This document shows, one piece after another, positions 43,441 through 55,582 of a stretch of DNA of 64,000 nucleotides. This stretch comes from Branchiostoma floridae (lineage: Eukaryota > Chordata > Leptocardii > Amphioxiformes > Branchiostomatidae), in assembly GCF_000003815.2 (NCBI RefSeq), contig NC_049995.1, positions 16,812,301-16,876,300 of the forward strand. Reading direction: 5' to 3'. A program made the position numbers and the translations under genes. The notes under the pieces were generated by a model. The model worked only from the letters and a program-made list of their open reading frames with translations. It did not search any database and was not told the origin of the DNA. How positions within the stretch are numbered: position 1 is the stretch's first letter; each line of letters opens with the position of its first letter.

Positions 43441-44456
43441 AACCCAATCTTGTAAGGGCTATCAATAGTAAAAAAAAATAAATAAAGACACATATCACGA
43501 AAATACATCATTTCGTGATATATCTCTTTAGTTATCATTATACCCCCCTCACAATAGGCGCTATATATATATTGTAAGGGCTCCCTTGGAAATCAGTTAC
43601 CAAATTAACTGAAAGACTAGTAATACCCCCCTCACATTAGGCGCGATTCGATCGGACGACGCGTCTGCGAGCTCTAATTTACGAGGAGGCATGACCCTGA
43701 TGCCGACGAAGAAATGTCAGAGTTCCCCCTTCTGGTAACTGATTTCCAAGGGAGCCCTTACAAAATTGGAAGAAATTAAGACACAGAAAAACAATTACTA
43801 ACATAGAACTGAATGAATGACAAAGTCACACAAATTAACATAAGGTAATAAACATAAAAATTCCGGAACAATAGATGAAAACTCAAAAGAATAATAATAA
43901 TCATGAGCCAAAATTACCAGTGCAAACTAGATGGCTATGCCCTTACCAAGTTGACTGTGTAAATTGTTTGCCGTTGTTTTGACCTGTGTTTAGATCAACG
44001 AGTATAAACCTGTATTGGTAGAAATGTGTTTGTAATTAGTTTTATTTACAAAAAAACATCTTCTTGCAAAATACACATTCCAATAGCAGTAGCTGGAGTG
44101 ACAGCTCTGTCATAAAGGCATGCTATACTCAAGTCGGATGGTTATTTTCATTAGTAAATATATAAAAGTTCTTTTATTAAAACTTTGTTGGCAAAATTGC
44201 GCAAATAAATGTTATATCTTTCAGGTATAGTTCAGTGGCCTTCACGCATACGCAATTTACATGTTAAGTAGACTTTACATTTTCTGTAAAAGTGTTGTAA
44301 AGATTACCAAGACAAGCTCTACTATTTTAATTCTCTGACTGGACTACTACAATGTTTTAACAACTTTCTTTAAAAGGTTTTTCACTGCACAGGGTTAAAG
44401 TTGATCCGTATCTGTATCTGCAACTGCTGATAGATGGCAGAAGGGATAGGCCTTTC
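43441..44456. other. Intergenic between Kelch genes 1 and 2, with a perfect-TIR element
   Basis: At 43572-43763 a 192-bp element has perfect 30-bp inverted ends (TTGTAAGGGCTCCCTTGG then AAATCAGTTACC, and the exact inverse), typical of a recent MITE. Inside it and just before it the words 'tacccccctcaca' and 'taggcgc' occur twice. From 43764 to 44456 nothing else is seen apart from the Kelch gene 2 3' region. Confidence 0.7.
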
Positions 44457-47400
44457 CTAGAGGCATGCTGTACTCAGGTCAGTGCCCTTTGCTAGAAGGC
44501 ATGGTAGGTACATACGTGCCACTGGGAGGTGTGAATCTGGAGTTAAATATTTTCCACTAGGCATGCTGGCCTTCAAGTCTCTCCAGGTATCAGTAGACCT
44601 GTCATAGACATATACCAGATTGTCTGACTGTTTTGAGGCAGTGTTCAACTTCAAGGCTTCAAACCATACATGCAGCTGGTTGTCCAGGACAAAAAAATAT
44701 GGCAACGGGTCATCATAGAAATTTCCTGGGTCTGGGTCCAGCCAGTCTTGCCGTTCCTGCCAGCGATCAGACTCTGTGTCGTACACCATGGTCTTGCTGA
44801 ACTCTCTGTCAGTGCAGAAGATCTCTGTTCCCATGGAAACGGCTGTGCAGACTTGGAAATTTGGTGGGGTTGGCTTGCACCAACAGTCCTGGCTCGGGTC
44901 GTAGCGATGCATCTCTGCGTCTATGAGGAAATAGATGTGCGGACCACAGGACAATGCTGTGCAGACGTCCACTGGTGATAATCTGACCATAAGTTTGAGC
45001 TGTGAACACTCCTGCCACTGGTTTGTATGCCGGTCATACTTCCTGATCCACACCGATGTACTGATTTCTCCCCTTTCCGCAAAAAGGTAATATAAAATCT
45101 TATCAACTTCAACAAGGAACTCGTGAAACTCATTTCCTGACATGTCATCAGGCCTTTGAAATGTGGACATACTAGCACGCTGCCACACATCAGCTGCATG
45201 GTTGTACTCTAACACAGCCAACTGATCAGTACCCTTCGGTTCTTCAGTCCCGATGTAAATATTGTTGCCACTGGCAGCAGTTATCGGATTGATTGATGGA
45301 AGGTCCTCCTGAGAATAACTGCACCTGATGTACTTCCCTGCTCTGGGATTCATGTAGAGGATCTCATGGCCAATGCCATTGGTGCTGCAATGGACAGAAC
45401 ATAGTGTAGACTACGTCGATGTAGGTCAGACATCCAGGTAATAAGATACGCCAAAGAGTACTTACTAACTGGATATGGTTTTGGAAACAGTCAGACCAAA
45501 ACAACAGGAGCTAATTGACTCATTTGCATTAACTGTGTCTTAGCTTGTTTCCTATTGAAATCCAAAATTGTCTTTAGCCTTTCCTTTTGTTTTGTATTTG
45601 AATCCAAATTGTCTTCAACCTAAACTTATGTCTTACAATACAAAGTTTCCCATTGGACAGCTAAAAATTGTCTTCATTCAGAGTAAGGGTATAAAATACG
45701 TCGACGTAGGTTAGACATCCAGGTAATACAATACACCAAAAAATAGTTACTCAAGCAAATAGATATGGTTTTGAAACGGTCAGATGTTTCGGATAGAATC
45801 CACTATCCTTCGTCAGTGACTGAAGAGATCTGGAAGAAACAGGTCTTTTATACTCTAACTATGAGTGAAGACAATTTCAGTTGTCCAATAGGAAACGTTG
45901 TAAGACAATTCAGACTGAAGAAAAAACAAACAAAGGTACGTCAAAGTCAAGCAAAGGATAGCAAGGCTAACACACAGTTAATGCAAATGAGTCAATTAGC
46001 TCCTGTTGTTTTAGTTGCAGGAGCTAAAAGTTGTGTTTAGGGGGGGTAGTGCTATGTCCCAAGTGCCAGAACTTTTTTTTGGTGTAAGGGTGTAAAAGAC
46101 CTATTTCTTCCAGATCACTTCAGTGTCAGTGACAAAAACTGGTGGATGCCAGTTGAAATGGTGGATGCCATCTGACCATTTCAAAAACCATATCAAGTTG
46201 TTTGAGTGACTACTTTTTGGCATATAGTGTAGACTATCAATAAAACAGGATTGCGAATTCAAGTCAAAATTTCAAGCAATCATACATACAACAGTGTACG
46301 CGGTGGCCTACATTTAAGTGGACGTCTGACTGAAGCTGCTGTACATGTACTTTGACGACAGAACCAGTTCTAAACTAAATTTGTGTTACCCTTGACATAG
46401 AATGGGAATATCATGCTGACATGCAAAATGGACATGTGGAAAAACAACAAAACTAGAAAAGGTTAGTTTTCTATCATTTTTTTTCTCATTTTTCATCCAT
46501 CCATCCATCCATTCATCCATCCATCCATCCATCCATCCATCCATCCATCCATCCATCCATCCATCCATCCATCCATCCATCCATCCATCCATCCATCCAT
46601 CCATCCATCCATCCATCCATCCATCCATCCATCCATCCATCCATCCATCCATCCATCCATCCATCCATCCATCCATCCATTTATTCTTGTACTGACGTTT
46701 CCATGATAATCATGGCCATTTCCAGTGTGTCCATCCCAGGTCTCTTGTTCACATTGGAGGCCTCCTTTACCATGTTCCTGATGGCAGATCTCCCAGGATC
46801 CTCCCTGACCAGGGGGTGATCCAAGATGGCTGCCATGTCATCTGATGTCAGTAGTTTGAAGCGGATGTGAGGGAGGATGCTGGGTAGGTGGTGCAGTCTG
46901 TAGGGTACAGGGTAGGGGTTACTGATCACATTGTCATCTGAAACTGATTAGATGACCGTAATCTGAAATACCACACCAAAATAATCAACAAAGACATCAG
47001 ATTTTGAAAACTTTCAGATTATTTTCTCCTATACAAGATCACTTCCAGACAGCAAGTTTATAAACATATGACAGATAACAGTGTAACATGACTAACAAGA
47101 AAACATTTTTCCAATGACCTAACAGCTTGATGAAGCTACTCTACTAATCATATAACTGAAATGTTTTTCAAATGTCTCATTTCTCAACAGTTTTCTGGAC
47201 ATTTACAATCCACATTGTATTATTGGATTTTCCTACATCAAAATATCATGTTTATATTTAAAAAAATCATAATTATGTCATGCCTGGGCCGCAAAAATGT
47301 TTGATACAGGTGTTCCGGACCGTGTCATAACTTTCTGTATCACACGGGTTCTAAGTTGTATCACACGGGCTTCCTTCGAGTAAATCTATCTATTTCGAAC

Positions 47401-50400
47401 AGGCTGAATACGGCACGGTTGAAAATTCGAATACTGGATTCGGACGTTGGAATTGCTGTTGTTACAATCGTTTCTCAACTTCTGGTGCATTTTGCATCAA
47501 AACATGCATTTTCTCAGGTGGGTATGACATAAATAAAATACAACACGTTGTATTCCGCATCACCCTCGGTCCCAGCCCTCCCACGGGTCGGATCACCTTC
47601 CGGTCTTCGGCTGTCGGGCGATCCTTCCCTTAGTCGGGCAGGGAACATCAGTTGATATGGAATACACCGTGTTGAATTCTATATATATATACATATATAC
47701 CCACCTGTCCTCCCTGCTGTGCTGCACCCATCTCACCACAGCCTCCCACACTGTTGTCTCCTCTTTAACATCCAGCTCATCGTGGCTGATGATCTCAGTC
47801 AGCTGATTCACATTCAGGCTGCAGAACTCCTCGCTTGAGGCAACCTGTGAAGGTGTACATAACACTGTTGACATGTTGGTCTTGTTCGAGTTACCCAGAC
47901 AAGAAGCAAACAAACAAACATTACGTTTCTGATACATTATTTATTTATTGGAGTGGGTACCAGTATAATGTAAGTGGAAAAAATAGGTATTTCTTACAAA
48001 GATTTACCACCACCAGCAGTGGAACCGAGTGCTGATATAAAAAAGTAGCGGGTTCCGAACTGAATTTACCAGTGCTCTGGAACTTTTCAGTACTGGAAGA
48101 CCAGTGCTGTAAAAACTTCAGCTCTGGACGTAATAGAAATATAGTACTAATGTACTACTACGTAATCAGATTCAGGTCATGTCCAGTCCAGACTTGGACC
48201 TGATCCTTTGAACCTGGACTGGACCTGGACCAGAATTTTCTAAACTGGTACCCAAAAAAGTTTTAACCAAGTACATGCAAGCTAAACATGTAGCTAACTG
48301 TCTTTTCTAGTGATAAATTGTCATCTTTATATGCGCAATTGCATATTTGAATCTCAAAACAAGTTTTCTTGAGTTTCAACTGCAAAATTATCACGATTGT
48401 CATTGATGATTCCGGATTTACTTATCCAGAAGTCTTAAAAAGTGCTAAAAAAAAGTGATTTAGTTTGTTTAGGTCCGGACCTGTACCTCAACAATTTTTT
48501 AGGTACGGTACAGGTACAGGTATTTAGGTACACAGCCCTACTTAAAGGCATCCTAAGCAATATTACAGCATTAAAGGTGGAAATATTCTGAATAAGGCAG
48601 TCTGTATAATGTTGACATCTAATGCACTCTTTTAGCACATTTACTTCTTTATTTCATGAATCAAGCTGTTAAAAACAGCACAGGAACAAGTCGCATGACG
48701 CATNNNNNNNNNNNNNNNNNNNNNNNNNNNNNNNNNNNNNNNNNNNNNNNNNNNNNNNNNNNNNNNNNNNNNNNNNNNNNNNNNNNNNNNNNNNNNNNNN
48801 NNNNNNNNNNNNNNNNNNNNNNNNNNNNNNNNNNNNNNNNNNNNNNNNNNNNNNNNNNNNNNNNNNNNNNNNNNNNNNNNNNNNNNNNNNNNNNNNNNNN
48901 NNNNNNNNNNNNNNNNNNNNNNNNNNNNNNNNNNNNNNNNNNNNNNNNNNNNNNNNNNNNNNNNNNNNNNNNNNNNNNNNNNNNNNNNNNNNNNNNNNNN
49001 AAAACAAAATCTATAAATACAGTTTATTTTAGAATATATATACATCCCTGCAATGAATGAGACCAACCTCAGCAAAGTGCATACAGATAAAGTGCAGACT
49101 GCACTTCAGAACACTGCCCACAAAGAAGACATCAGCAAACTTGTACAGGTCCACACAGGTGGAGCGCTGCATGTTAATGGCCATGTAGCTGCTGCAGGTG
49201 TCTCTCACATAGTCCAGTTGGAGGAGGTCGGCTGCCTGGTACAGGGGCTGCACTTTGTCCAGGGACACATGGAGGGTTCCCGAGTAGATGTAACTCAGGA
49301 TCTCCCCAAAAGCGCCTGCATCCAAACCCTGCAGAAGAAGGGTAATAAGTAATCATTTCACACATTCGACCATGCAAGGGGGGTAACAGGATTGGTGGAC
49401 TTGTACTGCTGTCTCGATTGTCTCAATTTGCAAAACAGTATCCAGACTAGCTTTGTTAATATCTAGCGGGTCTTTGATATAGTATCTACCTTACTATCTT
49501 AAAATGTATTATGTCCTATCATACCATAACTCTACACCATGACCACAGTTAGACAAATAAATGAATGAAATTCATATATTCCCCAATGGTAAATATTCCC
49601 CAATGGTAATCCAGTGACGACAAATAAGCCCCACTGGTAAAAAAGTGACGACAAATATTCCGCACTCTAGGAAACAAACTGCTGGGACCCACATTGTGTA
49701 ATGCCGGCATTATTGTTTACTGAAGAAAAAGGAATCATTGTTCCAGTTGAGGGGATTTGAAAGTTAAAGCACTTAAAGTTATACTATCGTTGCCAATAAA
49801 TCTAACAGTAACATGACTATGTGAATTTGGGTGTTTTTGTTGCATATCGAAACCAGCACTGGAACGTTCTGCTATTAGGACGTGGTCACTGGAAGCCCAG
49901 TACGGAAATGATTTCACCACTCATACGTATATACTAGTACTGTCATAGTCCAGTGCCGAAGAGTCACCGATCACTGGAAAACCCAGTGAGGAACTGGTGA
50001 CCTCGATGATTCCGCACTCGGTGTCCAGTGACGAATGACGTTCATCACTGGGCTCGAGTGACGAGCGGAGTTCATCACTGGAAATCAAGTGACAAGTCAA
50101 GGTTCAACACCGGAATTCCAGTACCGAGAAAGCTTAATCACTGGCACAAAGCAATTCATCACCGGAAAACCAGTGACAAACTTTCTTGCGAACTGGTGGC
50201 CTCATCTTCCTTTACCCGGTGCCTCACATTTTGAGGGGTATTCTCTCGGGCTTCACGCACTGGGAAACTGGTGTACACGGTTGCATCCGCAGAAAAACGA
50301 AGGAAAACTCGGATGATGACGGCAGTGACTAGTCTACGCATGACTATGAATGCCTGTTCAGGCCGCTTCCGAGCCAAGACTGTGGTTATTGGTTGGTGTA

Positions 50401-51071
50401 GTCAGGTGACCTGCAATTCCCTGACCAGTACTCCGCCTCACGGCGCGGTACTAACCATGTCAAGTGACGACGCCATTTTGAATATATGTTCGTCACTAGA
50501 AGCCCAGCGATGAACCCGTGACCCGCATATCCTTGCTTCTGTTTAAGGCAATATTGTGCTTAACTGTTCCAAAAAAAAGTGCGCTGGAAGAAAAATCACT
50601 GCAAGTGTACACCTACCCCCCCAACTCCCCCCCCCCCCCCCCACCCCAAATGAGAGTGGGGAGGAGGGCAGAAGACGGATCGATCTCGTGCAGTTCAGTT
50701 TATCCGTCCCAGGTCTCAAGCCCACACTCTTTCCTGTTTGAAACACTAGTTTTGTCATAATTTAATACTGTCCGCATTTCTGCCTTCAATACATGTGAAC
50801 GCCACGCCAACCCTACCTGTAAAACAACCGTCTTCTGCCGACTTTCCGCCATGTCACTTGTAAACATGGCCCTGAAGTAGGGGCTGGCCGCGGACAGAAC
50901 AAGCCGATGGCAGGGAAACCGCCGGCCCTCGACTTCAAGGACGACATCCTGCAGTACACCAGTCTGCTGTAAGTCTCCCATAGTTCCAAGAAGCCCTTTC
51001 AGGTAGCTCTCGTCTTGGTAGGAACGAGGACGAACTGCGCTGACGTGGGGTTCTTGGTCTGCGGCAGCCAT
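44457..51071 (-). CDS. BTB-BACK-Kelch protein, paralogue 2
   Basis: Exons in transcript order: 51071-50817, 49328-49068, 47844-47705, 46897-46697 and 45384-44457. They give 1785 nt or 594 residues. BTB begins in exon 1 ([20 protein letters not shown]) and finishes in exon 2 ([12 protein letters not shown]). BACK spans exons 3-4, and the Kelch propeller is wholly in exon 5, ending [17 protein letters not shown]. The start is taken as the MAAADQ methionine at 51071, aligned with both paralogues; an in-frame ATG at 51119 lies in the conserved upstream element and is less likely. A likely Cullin-3 adaptor by family. Intron 2 holds a 297-base N gap, and intron 4 holds a long CCAT microsatellite ten bases from the donor. 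Confidence 0.9.
45410..46225. repeat. Inverted repeat pair in intron 4 of Kelch gene 2
   Basis: A - oriented copy of the repeat seen at 40375-40690 covers about 45704-46020, and parts in + orientation lie at 46085-46225 ('ttcttccagatcacttcag', 'catttcaaaaaccatatca'). Another - piece is at 45410-45480. Transcripts could form a long hairpin. An open frame at 45765-46040 is part of the repeat, not a gene. Confidence 0.6.
46492..46680. repeat. (CCAT)n microsatellite in Kelch gene 2 intron 4
   Basis: About 47 CCAT units with a single imperfect one (CATTCATC near 46510). It ends ten bases from the intron 4 donor (GTCAGT, 46696-46691 on -). The long MDGW-repeat frame on the - strand is an artefact of it. 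Confidence 0.95.
48704..49000. other. Assembly gap (297 N)
   Basis: The sequence is unknown here. The gap lies in intron 2 of Kelch gene 2 and does not affect its exons. Confidence 1.
49590..50190. repeat. Degenerate palindromic minisatellite in Kelch gene 2 intron 1
   Basis: The word TTCATCACTGGAAA...CCAGTGACGAA, itself an imperfect palindrome, recurs with decay at about 50041, 50071, 50103, 50134 and 50156, a period near 30. Related words lie at 49600, 49640, 49890, 49960, 50025 and, past the array, 50488. The copies are too diverged for a young satellite. Confidence 0.6.
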
Positions 51072-51480
51072 GTTGATGATGATTATGACCCCTGCCTGAT
51101 TATCCAAATATGTAGCCATACCACGGCCATACTGAAAGAAGACATTATAAGCTTGTTCACCATTCCGAGTGCGAATGTGCAGCTACATATAGCGCAACAT
51201 GCCAAATGTAAAGGCCCCTGACCCGTGAACACTTGTGACATCGCTTGTCTTAAGGCAGGGCGTTGTGCTCAGACCCAAGAGGAGAGAGGTCCCGAGTTCG
51301 AAACCGTAACGTGCTTATGGCCCTCAGCCTAATAATAACGAAGAATAAGAAGAACAGTCCTTGTTGCGACCATATTGTCTCGATTTGCATAACGAACATC
51401 TTACATTAGTTGTATAATGTCGTTTTTCAATATCGCTACATATTTGGGTAATCAGGCAAGGGGTCATCATCATCATCAAC
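51072..51480. promoter_or_regulatory. Head-to-head promoter region of Kelch genes 2 and 3
   Basis: The start codons are 409 bases apart and divergent. The first ~50 bases upstream of each are inverted copies: GCTACATATTTGGRTAATCA, then 'ggca', 'ggggtcat', a CAT-rich stretch and 'caacATGG'. The gene pair therefore arose as an inverted duplication that included the proximal promoter. Confidence 0.65.
51236..51325 (+). mobile_element. tRNA-derived SINE-like fragment between Kelch genes 2 and 3
   Basis: 'aggcagggcgttgtgctcag' resembles an A box region, and 'gaggtcccgagttcgaaacc' a B box with T-loop. There is no full tRNA fold. It lies inside the shared upstream region. Confidence 0.4.
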
Positions 51481-54400
51481 ATGGCCGCCTCAGACCTCGA
51501 ACCCCACGCCAGTGCAGTTCGTCCTCGTTCCTACCAAAATGAGAGCTATCTGCACGGGTTTCTTGGAACTGTGGGCGACTTGCAGAAGGCTGGGGTACTG
51601 CAGGATGTCGTCATTGAAGTCGAGGACCGGCGGTTTCCCTGCCATCGGCTTGTTCTGTCCGCGGCCAGCCCCTACTTCAGGGCCATGTTTACAAGTGACA
51701 TGGCGGAGAGTCGGCAGAAGACGGTTACTTTACAGGTGAAGTTGGCGGAAATTTCCTTGTATCGAAGACAGCAGTACAGGTAGTAATAATAATAACAAAA
51801 ATATGGTCTACAATTGGGGAAAGGGGTAGGATTGCGATACCCCCCCCCCCGAAGTTTCTTCTGCCCCCCCCCCCCTCCCCACATTTCTTTGTCTCTTGTG
51901 CATGTCAAATCTGGGCATTTTGGGGCTTGCTCTTGCAGTCGTTTTCTTTCCAGCGCACATCTTAGGAAGCACTTAAGTAGAAAATGGCCTTAAACAGACT
52001 GGGATGTAAAATCTAACTTTTATAAATTTGTTGATCATTCCAAGTTCGTCTTCGCAGTGACAGGAATTGTGGGTAATATGTCAAAGGTGAATGCCTCTGA
52101 TACATTATAACTTTTGAAAAATTGAATTAGAATTTGGTCATTTGAGTAATTTAGTGAATTTATCTATTTCAATTGATAATAAAGAAATTAATATGATGAC
52201 AGTGTTGTGTGTTCTAGCTGTTATTATGATAGACAGAATACATTTGATGCTTCAAATATCATTCAAATATTGTTTTTCAGGGTTTGGATGCAGGCGCTTT
52301 CGGGGAGATCCTGAGTTACATCTACTCAGGAACTCTCAATGTGGACAAAGTGCAGCCCCTGTACCAGGCAGCCGACCTCCTCCAACTGGACTATGTGAGA
52401 GACACCTGCAGCAGCTACATGGCCATGAGCGTGCAGAGCTCCACCAGTGTGGACCTGTACAAGTTTGCTGATGTCTTCTCTCTGGACAGAGTTCTAAAGC
52501 GCAGTCTGCATTTCATCTGTATGCACTTTGCTGAGGTTGGTCTCTTCACTTTAGAGGTCTATAAATAAAAACAATGAATGAATGGATGAATGAAAGATCT
52601 TTATTGTACATTCATGCCTCAACAGGCTAGGTACAGGTCACTGATAACAGACATGACAGACATAAGCATAGACAAGATACAGATTAACTATTTGAAGTTG
52701 CCAGGTCAACATCTTCTCGCTTCTTTGTGCAGGTGTAAATATAAGAACAGATAATGTTTGATATACAGGGTTTATCTAGGCGCATCAAAAATAGAAATTT
52801 ATCCGTTGCATTAAGATGTTCAAAATATGGGAACTCTTTTCTGATATATTCATAAAGCACAGTTCGTTCCTTATGGTAAAATTTGTACTCAATAATTTTT
52901 GCCGGTACCAGGTGTCGATACCCACCGGCCTATTTTTTATTTGAAACTTAACGTATTCCTTAATTTCTGCTTGTTTCCGTTAACTGGCCAAGGACCCACA
53001 TTTCAACTGTGTCATTCATGTACATGTACTCTGCGCCTCCACAGGTTGCCTCCAGAGAGGAGTTCTGCAGCCTGAGTGTGAATCAGCTGACTGAGATCAT
53101 CAGCCATGATGAGCTAGATATTAAAGAGGAGACAACAGTGTGGGAGGCTGTGGTGAGATGGGTGCAGCACAGCAGGGAGGACAGGTGAATATCATACTAT
53201 CAAATATAGACTACAGCTCAGTTTTATATATAATTAATATATATAATAATTATATATAGATTATTATTTTAATTATTATATAACTTCATCAGGATTGTAG
53301 GACATTTGAATATTGAATTCTTGTTAAAAAAACTTATCTGCATGTGCCCTGCTATTTTGATAAAAGACTGACAGCCTCACATCAGAAGATGCTCTGAAAT
53401 TTTGTAAAATCTTATAAATATTGGTGAATAATTTTATGTCCAGTTGTGAAAAGTGACCACAAGATACAGTTGCAAATTCCAATGTGATCAGTAACCCCTA
53501 TTCTGAACCCTACAGACTGCACCACCTACCCAGCATCCTCCCTCACATCCGCTTCAGCCTGCTTACTGCAGATGACACGGCAGCCATATTGGATCACCCC
53601 CTGGTCAGGGAGGATCCTGGGAGATCTGCCATCAGGAACGTGGTGAAGGAGGCCTCCAACGAGAAGAAGAGAGCGGGGATGGACACACTGGAAATGGCCA
53701 TGATTTTTATCTGCGATCGTTTTCATAGGTCAGTGTACAACAACATGTTCCAATTCTTGTACTTTACCATTCAGATGCACAAGGAGCCAGAAAAAGTGTC
53801 TTTTGTTCTGTAATAAGTCACTTCTATTCTGTAACAAAGCTTAGTCCCATAACAACAGCACACATAGGAGTAGCCATGTAAGGAACTATTGGCAATGCAG
53901 GGCCCGAAATACCACCTGCATATGCAGGTTAGTGCAGGTAAAATTGGAGCTGTGAAGGTATTTCTAGTGTCTCCCTGAACCTAACCTGCACTGGTCCATG
54001 TACTACGTTTTATGCATTAATGTCAAAAGATGTAGGTGTTATAATTATAAAGTACACTATAAAGTACAAAAGAAAGTATAGCAATTTTTCCTAAACAATT
54101 TTAGTAAGATACATCCTAAATTCAGAGTAGTGCAGGTAAAATTTGTCTGGTGCAGGTAATTTTCCATGTTACCTGCACCAGTGCAGGTATGCAGAAAAAA
54201 GTATTTCGAGCCCTGCCATGTAAAGCAGGTATCTCACTAAATCTGAGGCACATTGGCGGGGGTACTGCAACCGAGCGATTTGAATTGAATTAAACCTTAA
54301 ATACTTTGTGTGTTCTGTAGCTTTGCAGGTTTTTCAGATTCAGTTTAGAACACAGTGACGCCGCCAATTTATTGCAGCTTCAGTGACAAACCAACTGAAG

Positions 54401-55436
54401 AGTAGACAACTGTGTGCCATGTTTGTTTGACCGCATTACATTTTTACATAAATTAACATTCCCCTTTTATTGACAGTTTACAATATGTTTTGTCCCCTGC
54501 AGGACCAAAGGCAATGAGGTCCTCTACATGAATCCCAGGGCAGGGAAGTACATCACCTGCAGGTATTCTGAGGAGGAACTGCCGAATGTTTGTCCTATGG
54601 CTGTTGCCAGTGGCAACAGTATTTACGTCATGAAGAGTGGAGATCCAATGATAACCAATGAGTTGGCTGTGTTGGAGTACAGCCATGCAGGCAATGTGTG
54701 GCAGCGGGCTAACATGTCCTCATTTTGTAGGCCTAACATAAATGACATCGAAGAGTTTGATGAGTTCCTTGTTGAAGTTGATAAGATTTTGTATTACATT
54801 ATCGTGGAAACGTTACTAGACAGTACATCGGTGTGGATGAGAAAGTACGACAGGCACACAGACCAGTGGCAGAAGTGTTCACCGCTGCACCTCAGGATCA
54901 GCAAACCAACAGGGGTATGCTCTTACTACACGGCTGTACCCTGTGGTTCGCACATCTATTTCCTCATGGAGCCAGAAATGCATCGCTACGACCCGATCCA
55001 GGACTGTTGGTGTAAGCGGACCCCAGTATCGGAACTAGACTGGTATGGAATCTGGACGGCAGCTGCCATGGGAACCGAGATCTTCTGCACAGACACAGAG
55101 TTCACCAAGACCTTGGTGTACGACACAGAGTCTGACAGCTGGCAGGAACTGCAAGGCTTGCCAAACCGAGACCCAGAACTTGACAGCAATGACTACGTCT
55201 TCACAGTCCTTTTTGTACTGGAGAACCAGCTGCATGTATTGGTTAAGATATTAAAGACAGCCTTACAACCGTCAGAGGAGGCTGTGTATGTGTATGACAG
55301 GTCTACTGATACCTGGAGGGACTTGGAGGCCAACGTGCCTAGCCTAGATTTTTCAACACAGTCTGGGCTCTGCCCAGTGGCACGTATATACCTACCGTGT
55401 CTTACTGCAAAGGCTATAGGTGCACAAGGGCACTGA
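51481..55436 (+). CDS. BTB-BACK-Kelch protein, paralogue 3
   Basis: Exons: 51481-51735, 52281-52535, 53045-53184, 53516-53728 and 54503-55436; 1797 nt or 598 residues with the same intron positions and phases as its two paralogues. BTB reads [24 protein letters not shown] includes [20 protein letters not shown]. The propeller is in exon 5, where repeats show VLEYSHAGNVW, MHRYDPIQDCW, VYDTESDSW and VYDRSTDTW. Relative to paralogue 2 it lacks two residues in the BTB end (TLNVDKV against TLHVSLDKV). It ends YLPCLTAKAIGAQGH. Likely a Cullin-3 adaptor by family; no specific KLHL name is assigned. Confidence 0.93.
53898..54215. mobile_element. hAT-like MITE, CAGGGCTCGAAAT family, copy 4, in Kelch gene 3 intron 4
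   Basis: Ends CAGGGCCCGAAATACC and GTATTTCGAGCCCTG. The interior is closely related to the copy at 38865-39102 and repeats 'tgcaggtaa' words in both orientations. Confidence 0.75.
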
Positions 55437-55582
55437 CTTGAGTACAGCATGCCCTTAGAAAATGACTGATATATGGTTAGCCCTTTTTTGTCAGATCGAA
55501 CTGCACATGAGTAGGTCAATGGTTTTTCCCCTGATTTGGGAAGAGTTGTTGTCTCAACCATGCTTTAAAAATATAAGATTTT

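Noticed and set aside
45765-46040. 91-codon + strand frame
   Set aside because: It falls wholly within the interspersed repeat of intron 4 and has no homologue in the Kelch gene 1 copy of the repeat.
46386-46676. Frame of repeated MDGW residues
   Set aside because: It is the CCAT microsatellite read on the - strand.
48641-49075. Open frames across the N gap
   Set aside because: They consist almost wholly of unknown bases.
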